This document shows positions 1-8,805 of a stretch of 64,000 bases of DNA, in pieces. Numbering within the stretch: the first letter of the stretch is position 1; each line of letters starts with the position of its first letter. The DNA is taken from assembly GCA_018222865.1 (NCBI GenBank), contig JAAEZM010000001.1, positions 291,747-355,746 on the forward strand. The letters are read 5' to 3'. The position numbers and the translations under genes were made by a program. The notes beneath the pieces were generated by a model. It was not told the origin of the DNA. It saw only the letters and a list, made by a program, of their open reading frames with translations, and made no database searches. The DNA is from Alphaproteobacteria bacterium (GTDB lineage Bacteria > Pseudomonadota > Alphaproteobacteria > Caulobacterales > Maricaulaceae).

Positions 1-123
1 CTCCATCTCCGCTCCCTCCACGCTTCAACGGAATCCGGCAATATCGGCCTGGACCGCAAACTTACTTGCCCAAATGAGGCGAAAATTGGGAGTGCCGCAT
101 TTCGGTGGCTCAGCCGACCGGCT

Positions 124-906
124 TTACGCCCAGCGCGGTGAGTGAAAATAGGCCGCCAATGCCGGGGTCTGGACGATGTCGCGCTCCGGCCAGCGCATTG
201 CGGTCAAGTGCCCGCCGAAACAGCATCCCGTATCCAGGCAATAGACATCATTTTCTTCCCGGACAGTGTGCTCGGCGACATGCCCGTGCACCACGGTCGG
301 CTTGCCTGAATAATCGGCGGCCCAATTCAAACGGATTGGCAAGCCGTGCTGATCGCGATGCTTGGCGACGTCACCAAAGAGCGCAAAAGCCCTTTCCTGA
401 CCGGAAAAATGGCCATGAAACTTCTCCGCTAGGCCCGCATGCGCCACCACCAGAAGCCCCTCATCCAGGATCAAATGGGAGGGGAGTTGATAGAGAAAAT
501 CACGTACCTCCAGGCGAAAGGCCGCATCTTCCTGCGCGAATTGGGCGATGCTTTCCTCAATACCATGGGTGATCTTCACGGCTTGCCCGTCCAGCCAGCG
601 CCGGAACTTGTCGTCATGATTTCCCATAACCGCATAGGCGCGACCTGCCCGGACCATCGACATGACCAGGCGCAACACATCCGGTGAGCGCGGGCCGCGA
701 TCAACCAGATCCCCCAGAAAGACCGGCTTTCGGCCTTCAGGATGGGTCACATCATAGGATCTCGCACCCTCTGGCCCGGTATAAAGCAGCTGATAGCCGA
801 GCGCTTCGAGCAGGGCTTCTGCCTCACTCCCGCAGCCATGAATATCCCCGATGAGATCAAAGGGACCGGTGTCAGACTGGAATTGGGTGGGCGAGGTAAT
901 TTTCAT
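124..906 (-). CDS. metallophosphoesterase, calcineurin-like (Ser/Thr phosphatase / ApaH type)
   Basis: A 260-residue protein with the bimetallic phosphoesterase signature in order: GDIHG (20-24), GDLVDRGP (65-72), GNHD (95-98), then VVAHAGL (about 155) and HGH (about 208). These supply the metal-binding Asp, His and Asn residues of the PPP/ApaH family. The family hydrolyses phosphoproteins or dinucleoside polyphosphates; the substrate cannot be read from sequence. The protein is soluble, with no signal peptide. It lies 49 bp downstream of purK on the same strand, so it may be the distal gene of the purE-purK transcript. The 123 bp beyond its stop show no further gene. Confidence 0.9.
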   Translation of the reverse strand: MKITSPTQFQSDTGPFDLIGDIHGCGSEAEALLEALGYQLLYTGPEGARSYDVTHPEGRKPVFLGDLVDRGPRSPDVLRLVMSMVRAGRAYAVMGNHDDKFRRWLDGQAVKITHGIEESIAQFAQEDAAFRLEVRDFLYQLPSHLILDEGLLVVAHAGLAEKFHGHFSGQERAFALFGDVAKHRDQHGLPIRLNWAADYSGKPTVVHGHVAEHTVREENDVYCLDTGCCFGGHLTAMRWPERDIVQTPALAAYFHSPRWA

Positions 907-955
907 GCGCCCTGCCTAAATGAGGATTGGGGCAAAAGCTCGTCATGGAAGATGA

Positions 956-2032
956 TCAGAGCCGTCCGAGCTGGTTGATATGTCCCATTTTGCGGCCCGG
1001 CTTGGTTTGACGCTTGCCATAGAGATGCAGACGGCAATGCGGGTCTTCAAGCAATTGCGCCCAATCATCGGCTTCATGACCGATCAGATTGGTCATCACG
1101 CAGGCCGAATGCGGCGTTGGATCGCCCAGCGTCCAACCGGCGACGGCGCGCATATGCTGCTCAAATTGGGAGCAGGCGCAGGCATCTTGTGTCCAGTGAC
1201 CGGTGTTGTGAACGCGCGGCGCAATCTCATTGACCAGAAGAGCTCCACCCTCGAGCTCGAAAAGCTCCACCGCAAACACGCCCACATGGTCAAGACCGGT
1301 GCCGATTGCGTGAGCAATCTCATTGGCGCGCGACTGGACCTGACTGGAAATGCCCGGCGCGGGGGCGGTCGAGGTTTTCAAAATACCGTCGCGATGGATG
1401 TTTTCGACCAGCGGATAGGCCTTCACACTGCCATCCATGCCGCGAGCCGCGACGATCGACAATTCGCGCGTAAAGCCGGCTGCGCCTTCCAGAATGGCAG
1501 GCTGTCGTCCGATCGCATCCCAAGCCGTCTCGATGGCGTCAGCGCTGCGGATCCAGGCCTGGCCCTTGCCATCATAACCAAAGCGACGGGTTTTCAAGAC
1601 AGCAGGCAGGCCGATAACCCCGACCGCCTGATGAAGATCCGTCAGATCCGCGATCGCGGCAAAGGGGACGGTCGCCGCCCCGGCCTCATTGATAAAGGTC
1701 TTCTCGACTACACGGTCCTGGGTGAGCTCCAGCGAGCGCGCACCGGGACGAAGGCTGGAGACCTCAGAAGCCACGGAGACCGCCTCAACCGGCACGTTTT
1801 CAAACTCATAGGTGATGGCGTCACAGCGATCCGCAAAGCCCTGCACCGCGCCCTTATCGGTCCAGGGGGCCGCCCAGGCGCGCCCGGACACGCGCGCCGC
1901 CGGGCAGTCGGGCTCCGGGTCGTAGACATGGACATCAAAGCCGAGCTCAGCACCGGCAAGCGCCAGCATACGGCCCAACTGACCGCCTCCGAGAATGCCG
2001 ATGACAGAACCCGGTGCCAGCGCGTCTTTCAT
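956..2032 (-). CDS. purK: N5-carboxyaminoimidazole ribonucleotide synthase PurK
   Basis: ATP-grasp enzyme of 358 residues that carboxylates aminoimidazole ribonucleotide with ATP and bicarbonate in de novo purine synthesis. The N-terminal Rossmann-like motif GILGGGQLGRM (12-22) is characteristic. The ATP-grasp core follows, with the FGYDGKGQAW loop (about residues 151-160) and a C-terminal NEIAPRVHNTGHW motif typical of PurK. Length is normal for the family. The ATG lies only 6 bp after the purE stop, so the two are co-transcribed and act consecutively. Confidence 0.97.
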   Translation of the reverse strand: MKDALAPGSVIGILGGGQLGRMLALAGAELGFDVHVYDPEPDCPAARVSGRAWAAPWTDKGAVQGFADRCDAITYEFENVPVEAVSVASEVSSLRPGARSLELTQDRVVEKTFINEAGAATVPFAAIADLTDLHQAVGVIGLPAVLKTRRFGYDGKGQAWIRSADAIETAWDAIGRQPAILEGAAGFTRELSIVAARGMDGSVKAYPLVENIHRDGILKTSTAPAPGISSQVQSRANEIAHAIGTGLDHVGVFAVELFELEGGALLVNEIAPRVHNTGHWTQDACACSQFEQHMRAVAGWTLGDPTPHSACVMTNLIGHEADDWAQLLEDPHCRLHLYGKRQTKPGRKMGHINQLGRL

Positions 2033-2038
2033 AACCGC

Positions 2039-2551
2039 CTAGTCCTCAACCGATTCCAGGACGCTATCCGTCTGGGCCTGGCGCCATTCATCCAGACGCG
2101 TCGCCAGGTCCGGATCAGACAAGGCCAGGATAGATGCCGCCAGAAGTGCGGCATTCTTCGCGCCGGCATCGCCGATCGCCAGTGTCCCAACAGGCACACC
2201 GCCCGGCATCTGGACGATGGAGAGCAGGCTGTCCTTGCCGCTGAGCGCCTTTGACTTCACCGGAACGCCGAGAACCGGCAGAGGGGTCATGGCCGCAATC
2301 ATGCCCGGCAAATGCGCCGCGCCACCTGCCCCGGCAATAATGACGTTCACGCCTTCAGCCTTCGCGGTCTTCGCAAACGCCGCCATGCGGTCCGGTGTGC
2401 GGTGTGCAGACACGACACGCGCGCCGTAATCCACGCCCAGCGTATCGAGCATGTCAGCAGCATGCTTCATCGTCGGCCAGTCGGAACGCGATCCCATCAC
2501 GATGGCGACACGGGCGTTTAAAGGAGTGGAAAAGGGCGAGGTCTCGCTCAT
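2039..2551 (-). CDS. purE: N5-carboxyaminoimidazole ribonucleotide mutase PurE
   Basis: Class I PurE of 170 residues, converting N5-CAIR to CAIR, the step after PurK. Visible family motifs are GSRSDWPTM (20-28), SAHRTP (48-53, catalytic His50) and the glycine-rich [10 protein letters not shown] loop. The open frame extends 16 codons further upstream, but the internal ATG at 2551 is preferred: it has a GGAAG ribosome-binding site and gives a normal-length N-terminus. First gene of the purE-purK pair. Confidence 0.96.
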   Translation of the reverse strand: MSETSPFSTPLNARVAIVMGSRSDWPTMKHAADMLDTLGVDYGARVVSAHRTPDRMAAFAKTAKAEGVNVIIAGAGGAAHLPGMIAAMTPLPVLGVPVKSKALSGKDSLLSIVQMPGGVPVGTLAIGDAGAKNAALLAASILALSDPDLATRLDEWRQAQTDSVLESVED

Positions 2552-2623
2552 GGGGCTTCCAGCGCTACAAAAAGGAAGCGCGCGAAGATAGCCTCCCACA
2601 AGCCTAGGTCAAGCGCCTATTTT

Positions 2624-2695
2624 GATTCCGTTTTATAGACCCGCTTGAGGATTTCTTAACCCCGGCTCGCCAGCCTGTATCCAAGTAATAGAATC
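2624..2695. promoter_or_regulatory. two GANTC (CcrM-type) sites upstream of the GGDEF gene
   Basis: GATTC at 2624-2628 and GAATC at 2691-2695 flank the likely promoter of the diguanylate cyclase starting at 2710. GANTC is the methylation site of CcrM in alphaproteobacteria, where hemimethylation can time transcription. Presence of the motifs is direct; any regulatory role is inference, since one GANTC is expected by chance about every 256 bp. Confidence 0.3.
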
Positions 2696-2709
2696 ACGAT
2701 GGAGCGCCC

Positions 2710-3438
2710 ATGCGCATCGGGTCCGTCAATAATCCAACGCCGGTCAACCGGACGAACCGCACCGCGAAGTCTGGTGCGAGTGATACGACTGCGTCGACCA
2801 GTCAGACGACCGACAGCGCGTCAATCATGGGCGTCCCGGAGGCTGAACTGACGCCGAATGTCCAGCGCGCCCTCCTGTCCTTGATGGGTGAAGTGGACCA
2901 GATGCGCAAGGAAACCGAGCGTCTGCGCGGTCGTATTCGCGAACTGGAATCTCTCGCCGATCATGATGCGCTTCTGCCGGTTTTGAACCGCCGTGCCTTC
3001 CTGCGCGAGATGAGCCGGGCCCTGGCACTGGCCGAGCGCCATAATGCTCCATCGGCCCTGATTTACATCGACTTGAACGGCTTTAAGGCCATCAATGACA
3101 GCTATGGCCATGCGGCCGGAGACATGGCGCTGCACCATGTTGCGGGCCTGCTTAGCGCACATGTGCGTGAGACAGATGCCGTCGGTCGGCTGGGCGGCGA
3201 TGAATTCGGGGTTGTGCTCACCCTGACTGGGCCGGAAGGCGCGGAAAGCAAGGCACGTGAGCTTGTCGAGCTGATCACGACGACAGAGTTCGAATATGCG
3301 GGTCGCAAACTGTCTGTTGGTGCGGCCTGGGGCACGCATCCATTGCAGGCCGGCAAGAATGCTGAAGACACGATGGCTGCCGCAGACGCAGCCATGTATG
3401 CGCGCAAGCAAGAACAAAAGCGCGCGGCCTCCGGCTAA
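2710..3438 (+). CDS. diguanylate cyclase (GGDEF domain)
   Basis: A 242-residue cytoplasmic protein. It has a low-complexity Ser/Thr/Asn-rich N-terminus (1-40), a predicted coiled coil (about 58-85) and a GGDEF domain (about 85-240). The active-site GGDEF is intact at 162-166, so it should make cyclic-di-GMP from two GTP. An RxxD inhibitory site (RETD, 153-156) lies five residues before it, the usual spacing for product feedback inhibition. No receiver or membrane domain is present, so activity is probably set by dimerisation through the coiled coil or by expression. The gene stands alone, divergent from purE. Confidence 0.93.
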   Translation: MRIGSVNNPTPVNRTNRTAKSGASDTTASTSQTTDSASIMGVPEAELTPNVQRALLSLMGEVDQMRKETERLRGRIRELESLADHDALLPVLNRRAFLREMSRALALAERHNAPSALIYIDLNGFKAINDSYGHAAGDMALHHVAGLLSAHVRETDAVGRLGGDEFGVVLTLTGPEGAESKARELVELITTTEFEYAGRKLSVGAAWGTHPLQAGKNAEDTMAAADAAMYARKQEQKRAASG

Positions 3439-3455
3439 TCAACCCGGCTTTTTCG

Positions 3456-3668
3456 TTACGCAATAATATCTGGCGTGATCTGGTCTGAGACTTTCTGGAT
3501 CTCGTCTTTCAGACGCAGCTTTTCCTTTTTCAGGCGCGCGATCTTGAGCTGGTCGACGACGCCGTTTTCGCTGAGCGCATCGACTTCAGTGTTCAAGGCC
3601 TGATGTGCTTCATGCAGGGCGTCCAGCCGTGCGCGCAAACCTGCCTGGTCGAGGGATTCTCCGTCCAT
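3456..3668 (-). CDS. DUF465 / YdcH-like small coiled-coil protein
   Basis: A 70-residue, highly charged helical protein. The C-terminal half, with LKKEKLRLKDEI around residues 47-58, is the hallmark of the YdcH/DUF465 family, small helical-hairpin proteins of unknown function common in alphaproteobacteria. A second copy (4519-4713) with the matching LKKEKLRIKEQI motif lies on the other side of ubiX in the opposite direction, so the two are probably paralogues. It is convergent with the GGDEF gene, with 17 bp between stops. Confidence 0.85.
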   Translation of the reverse strand: MDGESLDQAGLRARLDALHEAHQALNTEVDALSENGVVDQLKIARLKKEKLRLKDEIQKVSDQITPDIIA

Positions 3669-3841
3669 TCGTGACCGGTCTCTTCTTTTTGGATCGCTTG
3701 GCGAGCAATTCTAGTTTTATTCGTCCGGGCTCGCAAAAGGCCCAGTGCTCCGGACGGGTTCAACCATCCGGTGCGACGTTATACGTCCAGCAGCACGGGC
3801 GAGGCAAACGAATCTTCCCAAAATGCATAAGCGATGAGCCT

Positions 3842-4426
3842 TCAGCGCCGGCCGCCCTCAAGGTCCTCGCCCCAGCGCCGCACCGGCTTCCAGTCCAGAT
3901 CAAAAAGATCAAGCGCCCGGCCGACCGATTGATCGACGATGTCCTCAATGGACGTCGGATTGGCATAAAACGCTGGAAGGGGCGGGAAAATAACGGCACC
4001 CATTTCCGTCAGCTTCTCCATCGTGCGGATATGACCGAGATGGTAGGGCGTCTCCCGGACCATCAGCACCAGCCGCCGACGCTCCTTGAGAACGACATCA
4101 GCAGCGCGCGTGAGAAGGCTGGATGTGACCCCGGAGGCAATTTCCGACATCGTGCGGACCGAACACGGCGCGATCAGCATGCCTCGGGTCTTGAACGAGC
4201 CGGACGCGATGGCCGCTCCGACATCGGGCATTTTATAGACTTGATCCGCTTTATTGCGCAGTTCACGGATTGATAATTGGGTTTCATAACCCAGCGTCAT
4301 CTCGGCCGCTTTGGACGCAACCATATGAGATTCGACGCCGAGCTCGCGCAGGGCGTCGAGCGCGCGAATGCCGTAAACTATTCCAGATGCACCGGAAATT
4401 CCGACAATAATACGATCAGTATTCAT
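3842..4426 (-). CDS. ubiX: flavin prenyltransferase UbiX
   Basis: A 194-residue UbiX/Pad1-type protein that attaches a dimethylallyl group to FMN, making the cofactor used by UbiD-type decarboxylases in ubiquinone synthesis. The FMN-binding GISGASGIVYG motif is at 9-19. The family's APCSVRTM segment and the RRLVLMVRETP stretch that binds the prenyl phosphate are present. Length is typical. No ubiD is in the window. Neighbours are two small YdcH-like genes. Confidence 0.95.
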   Translation of the reverse strand: MNTDRIIVGISGASGIVYGIRALDALRELGVESHMVASKAAEMTLGYETQLSIRELRNKADQVYKMPDVGAAIASGSFKTRGMLIAPCSVRTMSEIASGVTSSLLTRAADVVLKERRRLVLMVRETPYHLGHIRTMEKLTEMGAVIFPPLPAFYANPTSIEDIVDQSVGRALDLFDLDWKPVRRWGEDLEGGRR

Positions 4427-4518
4427 TTATCCCTAACCGCGTAACGTTTCGTGACTGGACAGGTCGCGGATTGATGCCTTCAATAATCCGGTTCCACTTT
4501 AGTAAGGGAGAGCACTCC

Positions 4519-4713
4519 ATGCCAATCGAAGCCCGCATCCGTGAGCTCGACGCTCGTCATACGCGTCTTGATGCCCAAATTGATGAGGTGAAAAATCACC
4601 CTTCTGCGGACTCCTTGGAACTCCAAATGCTCAAAAAAGAAAAGCTCCGAATTAAGGAGCAGATAGAAACCCTACGAAAATCGACAACCCGAATTCGAAG
4701 TCACGCGCATTGA
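4519..4713 (+). CDS. DUF465 / YdcH-like small protein
   Basis: A 64-residue charged helical protein with the LKKEKLRIKEQI motif of the YdcH/DUF465 family. The frame is open from 4471, but the ATG at 4519 is preceded by AAGGGAG at good spacing and the upstream codons look non-coding. Paralogue of the gene at 3456-3668. It is followed immediately by an intrinsic terminator, so it is a monocistronic unit. The biochemical role is unknown. Confidence 0.88.
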   Translation: MPIEARIRELDARHTRLDAQIDEVKNHPSADSLELQMLKKEKLRIKEQIETLRKSTTRIRSHAH

Positions 4714-4732
4714 ATTGCGCAGTTCATCACCA

Positions 4733-4757
4733 GGGCGGCTCACGAGCCGCCCTTTTT
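4733..4757 (+). terminator. intrinsic terminator after YdcH-like gene
   Basis: Perfect 8-bp stem (GGGCGGCT / AGCCGCCC) with a 4-nt loop followed by five T residues. Confidence 0.9.
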
Positions 4758-4813
4758 AGTGCAAAATTTCCAAATAGAGCCTAGATAGTCATCATACTGA
4801 TATTGAGGATTAA

Positions 4814-5677
4814 ATGCTCAACCGCCTGATCGCCACTCTCGCCGCGCTCTTCCTAATGGCAGGTCCTGCTGCGCTCGCTCAGAAACCGCAGCCGGAGGCC
4901 CCGGGGCCGTGCGACCAAGCCTTCCAGTCGCTGGAAGCGGGCGATAACGAAGCCTCTATCCCGCTCTTGGAGACCTGTCTGGAGAGCGAGGATTTCGAGC
5001 CAGGCCTGGAAGCCTTCATCTATGCCGAGCTGGGCGCCGCCCTCCTCTTTGCCGAGCGCTATGAAGACGCGCTCGACGCGCACAATATGGCTGCCGCGAT
5101 CGCGGACACGCAGCAAAGCGAGATCACGGCCCCCTCCTTCTACCGCAATCGCGGCATCGCCTTTTTTGAGACCGGGGATTTTGAGCGCGCAATGGATGAT
5201 CTCGAGCGTGCTGATCGTGCAGACGGGAGCGACCCCCTGACCCTTGTCAGCCTGGGTCTGACGCATCAGCGCCTGGAAGCCTATGCTCAGGCCGTTGAAG
5301 TCTTTGACCGCCTCGTCCGGGTCGCACCTGACTGGACAGGGTCCTGGATCAACCGGTCTTCCGCCTTTCTCGACCTGGAAATGAATGCCGCCGCGGTCCG
5401 TGATGCCGAACGCGCTTTCGAGCTGGAACCGGATACGGGCACCACTTTGAACATGCTGTGCTGGACGCTGATCCAGGATGACCGAGCGGACACCGCCCTG
5501 CCCTTGTGCGAACGCGCAGTGGAGCTGGAACCGGATACCGGCGCGTTCGTCCACTCCCTCGCCGCGGCATTGGAAGCCACCGGCTCGCAGCGGCGCGCCT
5601 ATCGGCTCTATGCACGCGCCTATGAACTCTCCCCGGAGGATCCTGAAATCGCTGCAGACTTCGAGCGCACTCAGTAG
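4814..5677 (+). CDS. secreted tetratricopeptide-repeat protein
   Basis: A 287-residue protein with a Sec signal peptide (hydrophobic 5-20, likely cleavage after ALA near residue 22). Its body is built almost wholly of TPR helices (about 30-285), for example repeats ending in ALELEPDTG-like turns near 190-250. TPR arrays scaffold protein complexes; here in the periplasm. The start has GAGGA upstream. Three pairs of cysteines are possible (33/54, 219/229), suggesting disulphides. No specific partner is suggested by neighbours. Confidence 0.85.
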   Translation: MLNRLIATLAALFLMAGPAALAQKPQPEAPGPCDQAFQSLEAGDNEASIPLLETCLESEDFEPGLEAFIYAELGAALLFAERYEDALDAHNMAAAIADTQQSEITAPSFYRNRGIAFFETGDFERAMDDLERADRADGSDPLTLVSLGLTHQRLEAYAQAVEVFDRLVRVAPDWTGSWINRSSAFLDLEMNAAAVRDAERAFELEPDTGTTLNMLCWTLIQDDRADTALPLCERAVELEPDTGAFVHSLAAALEATGSQRRAYRLYARAYELSPEDPEIAADFERTQ

Positions 5678-5769
5678 GGGGCTTACCTGTGCGTTTGCAA
5701 CCGGCCGCTGAGTGTGCAAGGTGTGCGCTGCTTTTCGGGTAAGGCACCCCAAGGCAAAGGGAGAGGGTC

Positions 5770-6573
5770 ATGGCAATTGATCGTGTAGCGATCATCACCG
5801 GTGGCGCCAACGGGATTGGCAAGGCTTGCGCACGGCGCCTGTCGGAAGACGGCTGTCATGTTGTGATTGCCGATGTTGATGCGCAAGCCGGCCAGGAATT
5901 GGCCGATGAGCTCGGTGCCGAGAAAAACAAGGCGCTTTTCGTCCAATGCGATGTCTCTGACCGCCTTGCGGTCAATAATCTTCTGGCGGAAACCCGGTCA
6001 GCCTTCGATCGCCTGGACATTTTGATCAATAATGCCGGCATCGTCGCCGGCGGTGATATCCTCACTTTGAGCGAAGCCGATTTCGACCGGGTTATGGGCG
6101 TCAATCTGAAAGGGGCCTTCCTGGTCGCTCGCGAAGCGGCGCAGCAAATGGTTGATCAGATCGAAGCGGAAGAGGCGCGCTCGGAAGATGTGCGCCGCCG
6201 CTATGCCATCATCAATATGTCGTCCGTCAATGGCGTGATGGCGATCCAGGACCAGCTGGCCTATTGCGCGACCAAGGGCGCCATCAACCAGATGACAAAG
6301 TCCATGGCACTTGCGCTCGCCAAATACGGGATCCGTGTGAATGCGATCGGACCGGGCAGCATCAACACAGATGTTCTGAAAAGCGTGAATGACGACGAAG
6401 AAGCGATGAACAAGATCATGTCCCGCACGCCGCTTCAGCGGATCGGTGACCCCGATGAGATCGCGTCGATTGCGTCCTTCCTGGCCTCCAAGGACGCCAG
6501 CTATATCACCGGCACAACACTCTACGCCGACGGTGGCCGTCTGGCGCTCAACTATACCGTAAGGTCAGACTAG
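5770..6573 (+). CDS. short-chain dehydrogenase/reductase (SDR)
   Basis: Classical SDR of 267 residues: cofactor loop TGGANGIG (10-17), structural NNAG (87-90), and the catalytic triad Ser151/152, Tyr165 and Lys169 in YCATK. An Asp at the end of strand 2 (IADVD) suggests NAD(H) preference. The closest subfamily feel is glucose/ribitol dehydrogenase or 3-oxoacyl reductase-like, but the substrate is unknown. There is an unusual insertion of about 10 charged residues before the catalytic serine (IEAEEARSEDVRRR). RBS GGGAGAGG. Confidence 0.9.
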   Translation: MAIDRVAIITGGANGIGKACARRLSEDGCHVVIADVDAQAGQELADELGAEKNKALFVQCDVSDRLAVNNLLAETRSAFDRLDILINNAGIVAGGDILTLSEADFDRVMGVNLKGAFLVAREAAQQMVDQIEAEEARSEDVRRRYAIINMSSVNGVMAIQDQLAYCATKGAINQMTKSMALALAKYGIRVNAIGPGSINTDVLKSVNDDEEAMNKIMSRTPLQRIGDPDEIASIASFLASKDASYITGTTLYADGGRLALNYTVRSD

Positions 6574-6599
6574 CCTCCGCCTGAACAGACCCCACACAA

Positions 6600-6628
6600 A
6601 ACGGCCGCCCCTGTAAGGAGCGGCCGTT
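6600..6628 (-). terminator. terminator of trcR, possibly bidirectional
   Basis: Perfect 9-bp stem AACGGCCGC / GCGGCCGTT between two convergent genes. On the minus strand the stem is followed by a short T run. An alternative stem, CTGTAAG (6611-6617) with CTTACAG (6635-6641), overlaps it and is mutually exclusive. Confidence 0.75.
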
Positions 6629-6653
6629 CTGAATCTTACAGGGCGTGTCCGAC

Positions 6654-7331
6654 CTAATCGTTTTTAGGCTCGGATGAGCCGCCAAACAGGGTCTCCAGAT
6701 TGATCTCACCCGTGTCCGGTTCTTCCGGCTCATACTGGCTGAGCTCTTCAGCAGACTTCAGCGTGTCTTGGATCAGCTCGGGATTCTCTTGCTCGAGCTT
6801 GCGACGACGATCCGACGCCTTCTTCACCTGCTCGTCCAGATCAACCTGGGTACAAAGCCCCAGAGACACCGGGTCGGTCGGTTTGATATTGGCCGCATTC
6901 CAGTGTGTGCGATCACGCACGGCCTGGATGGTGGTTTTGGTCGTACCGACGAGCTTTGAGATCTGTGCATCGGAAAGCTCAGGGTGATTGCGAACAAGCC
7001 ACGCAATCGCATCGGGACGGTTTTGACGGCGCGAGAGCGGCGTGTAGCGCGGACCGCGTCGCTTGGCCGGCGTGTGGAGATCCGAATATTTCGGCTTCAC
7101 AACCGTCATGCGATAGCTGTCATTATTCTCAGCGCGCTCAATCTCTTCACGCGTCAGCTGACCATTGGAGATCGGATCGGCGCCGCGAACGCCATTGGCG
7201 ACATCGCCATCCGCAATCCCCTTCACCTCAAGCGGGTGGAGGCCGCAAAAATCAGCAATCTGGTCAAAGGTCAAAGACGTGTTGTCGACCAGCCAGACCG
7301 CCGTGGCTTTCGGCATCAGAATTTCAGTCAT
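6654..7331 (-). CDS. trcR: DUF1013 / TrcR-type cell-cycle transcriptional regulator
   Basis: A 225-residue cytoplasmic protein of the DUF1013 family, restricted to alphaproteobacteria and named TrcR in recent annotation. It opens with the family signature MPKATAVWLVDNTSLTF and contains a helix-turn-helix-like segment around 105-135 (LSDAQISKLVGTTKTTIQ). The charged, Glu-rich tail (about 180-225) is typical. The start at 7331 is chosen over the longer open frame because the upstream 42 codons include a terminator and the family begins here. It lies near rcdA and DUF1192, a cell-cycle-associated neighbourhood. Confidence 0.92.
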   Translation of the reverse strand: MTEILMPKATAVWLVDNTSLTFDQIADFCGLHPLEVKGIADGDVANGVRGADPISNGQLTREEIERAENNDSYRMTVVKPKYSDLHTPAKRRGPRYTPLSRRQNRPDAIAWLVRNHPELSDAQISKLVGTTKTTIQAVRDRTHWNAANIKPTDPVSLGLCTQVDLDEQVKKASDRRRKLEQENPELIQDTLKSAEELSQYEPEEPDTGEINLETLFGGSSEPKND

Positions 7332-7359
7332 GCCTTGTGCTCCGTGAAATTTGGAAAGG

Positions 7360-7395
7360 CGGAAAATAAAAAAGCCCGACACGGCGGCCGGGCTT
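7360..7395 (-). terminator. intrinsic terminator of the quinone oxidoreductase gene
   Basis: On the minus strand, an AAGCCCG / CGGGCTT stem around a 10-nt loop is followed by TTTTATTTT. It separates the oxidoreductase from trcR, so trcR must have its own promoter inside about 30 bp or read-through. Confidence 0.85.
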
Positions 7396-7496
7396 GGGCT
7401 TCCGACGCTTGGCGATCCTGAGACAGTTTCACCAGGCGATTTGTATCTCTTATACATCAGCGCCGTTAGGCTTGGAAGCTCCGCTATGTAGTACCC

Positions 7497-8483
7497 TCAA
7501 ATCATCAGCAGGATCTTGCCGGCCTGTGCACCACTATCGAGGCGTTCATGCGCCTTGGCGACATCAGCCAGCTCAAAGCGCTGATCGATGATCGGGCGCA
7601 GCTTGCCTTCTTCCAGCCAGGGCAAAACTGTCTCGCGGATCTGGGCGGCCAATCGCGCCTTCTCTGCATCCGGCCGCGATCGCAGGGTCGAGCCCGTCAA
7701 AACCAGTTGTTTGAGCATGACGCGCATGAAGTCAGCTTCGATGAGCGAGCCCTTCAAAAAGGCGATCGACACGATCCGGCCGCCCGTATTGGCACAATTG
7801 ATATTCTTCGCGACATAATCACCGCCCACCATGTCGAGGATGACATCCGCGCCACCCGCCTCGAGAACCTCGGCTTCAAAATCGGCTTCACGGTAATTGA
7901 TGGCGAGATCTGCACCCAGTTCACGGCAAAGCGCGCATCGCTCATCAGAGCCCGCCGTGGCGATTACTTTGGCGCCTGCCGCCTTTCCCATCTGAATGGC
8001 TGTTGTCCCGATACCGCTGGCACCCCCATGCACGAGGAGTGTTTCACCACGCGACAGACCGGCTGTATCAAAGACATTCGCCCAAACCGTGAACACCGTC
8101 TCCGGCAGCCCGCCTGCGTCCGCCAGCTCAACGGCCTCGGGCACCGGCAGGACAGCACCTGCTTTAGCGATCACATAATCAGAATACCCGCCACCAGACA
8201 CCAGAGCCATGACGCGGTCGCCAAGGCTGATCCCTTTCACATCGGCGCCGAGCGCGGCAACCAGACCGGCCGCTTCCAGCCCCAATCCTTCCGGCGCGCC
8301 GGCGGGCGGCGGATAAAAACCCATCCGCTCGAACTGGTCCGGCCGGTTTATACCGCAGGCACGCGTCTGGATCAGGACTTCATCTGGTCCAAGCGTCGGA
8401 ATCTCACGCGTCTCGACTGCGAGAACATCAGGCCCACCAGGGGTTTGCGCGATAATGATCTGGTGGTTTTTGGGCGTATTCAT
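7497..8483 (-). CDS. NAD(P)H quinone oxidoreductase, MDR family (PIG3-like)
   Basis: Zinc-independent medium-chain reductase of 328 residues. The N-terminal GroES-like half carries ACGINRPDQFERMG (about 43-56), as in PIG3-type quinone reductases. The Rossmann half has the LLVHGGASGIGTTAIQ nucleotide loop near 145-160. No structural or catalytic zinc Cys cluster is seen. It probably reduces quinones with NADPH. Divergent from the DUF1192 gene with 57 bp between starts. Confidence 0.92.
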   Translation of the reverse strand: MNTPKNHQIIIAQTPGGPDVLAVETREIPTLGPDEVLIQTRACGINRPDQFERMGFYPPPAGAPEGLGLEAAGLVAALGADVKGISLGDRVMALVSGGGYSDYVIAKAGAVLPVPEAVELADAGGLPETVFTVWANVFDTAGLSRGETLLVHGGASGIGTTAIQMGKAAGAKVIATAGSDERCALCRELGADLAINYREADFEAEVLEAGGADVILDMVGGDYVAKNINCANTGGRIVSIAFLKGSLIEADFMRVMLKQLVLTGSTLRSRPDAEKARLAAQIRETVLPWLEEGKLRPIIDQRFELADVAKAHERLDSGAQAGKILLMI

Positions 8484-8540
8484 TGGCAGACGCTCATATT
8501 TGCTATCTTATCGAGGTGAAAAGCAGAGGGGAGGAAACCC

Positions 8541-8732
8541 ATGGACGACGATATGAGCACAGACTCGCGTAATCGCAAAAGCATTACGCCTGGCGAGGAT
8601 TTGAGCCATCTCTCCCTTGATGACCTTGCCGAACGTCGCGTCATTTTGGAGGAGGAGATCCGCCGAATTGATGCGATCACTGAGAAAAAACGGGCCGGAC
8701 GTGATGCTGCGGATGCCGTGTTCAAGATTTAA
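8541..8732 (+). CDS. DUF1192 family small protein
   Basis: A 63-residue acidic/charged protein with the DUF1192 core LDDLAERRVILEEEI followed by RRIDAITEKK. The family is small, helical, of unknown function, and widespread in alphaproteobacteria, where it is often next to the rcdA/DUF1465 gene, as here (73 bp upstream). Strong GGGGAGGA ribosome-binding site at the ATG; an alternative ATG exists four codons in. Confidence 0.9.
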   Translation: MDDDMSTDSRNRKSITPGEDLSHLSLDDLAERRVILEEEIRRIDAITEKKRAGRDAADAVFKI

Positions 8733-8805
8733 TCAACGTATTCGAGCGAATTTGGCGTGAGCCTTGCAACGAATCGTCAAAGGCTGATGCACGGATGGAC
8801 GAGTT

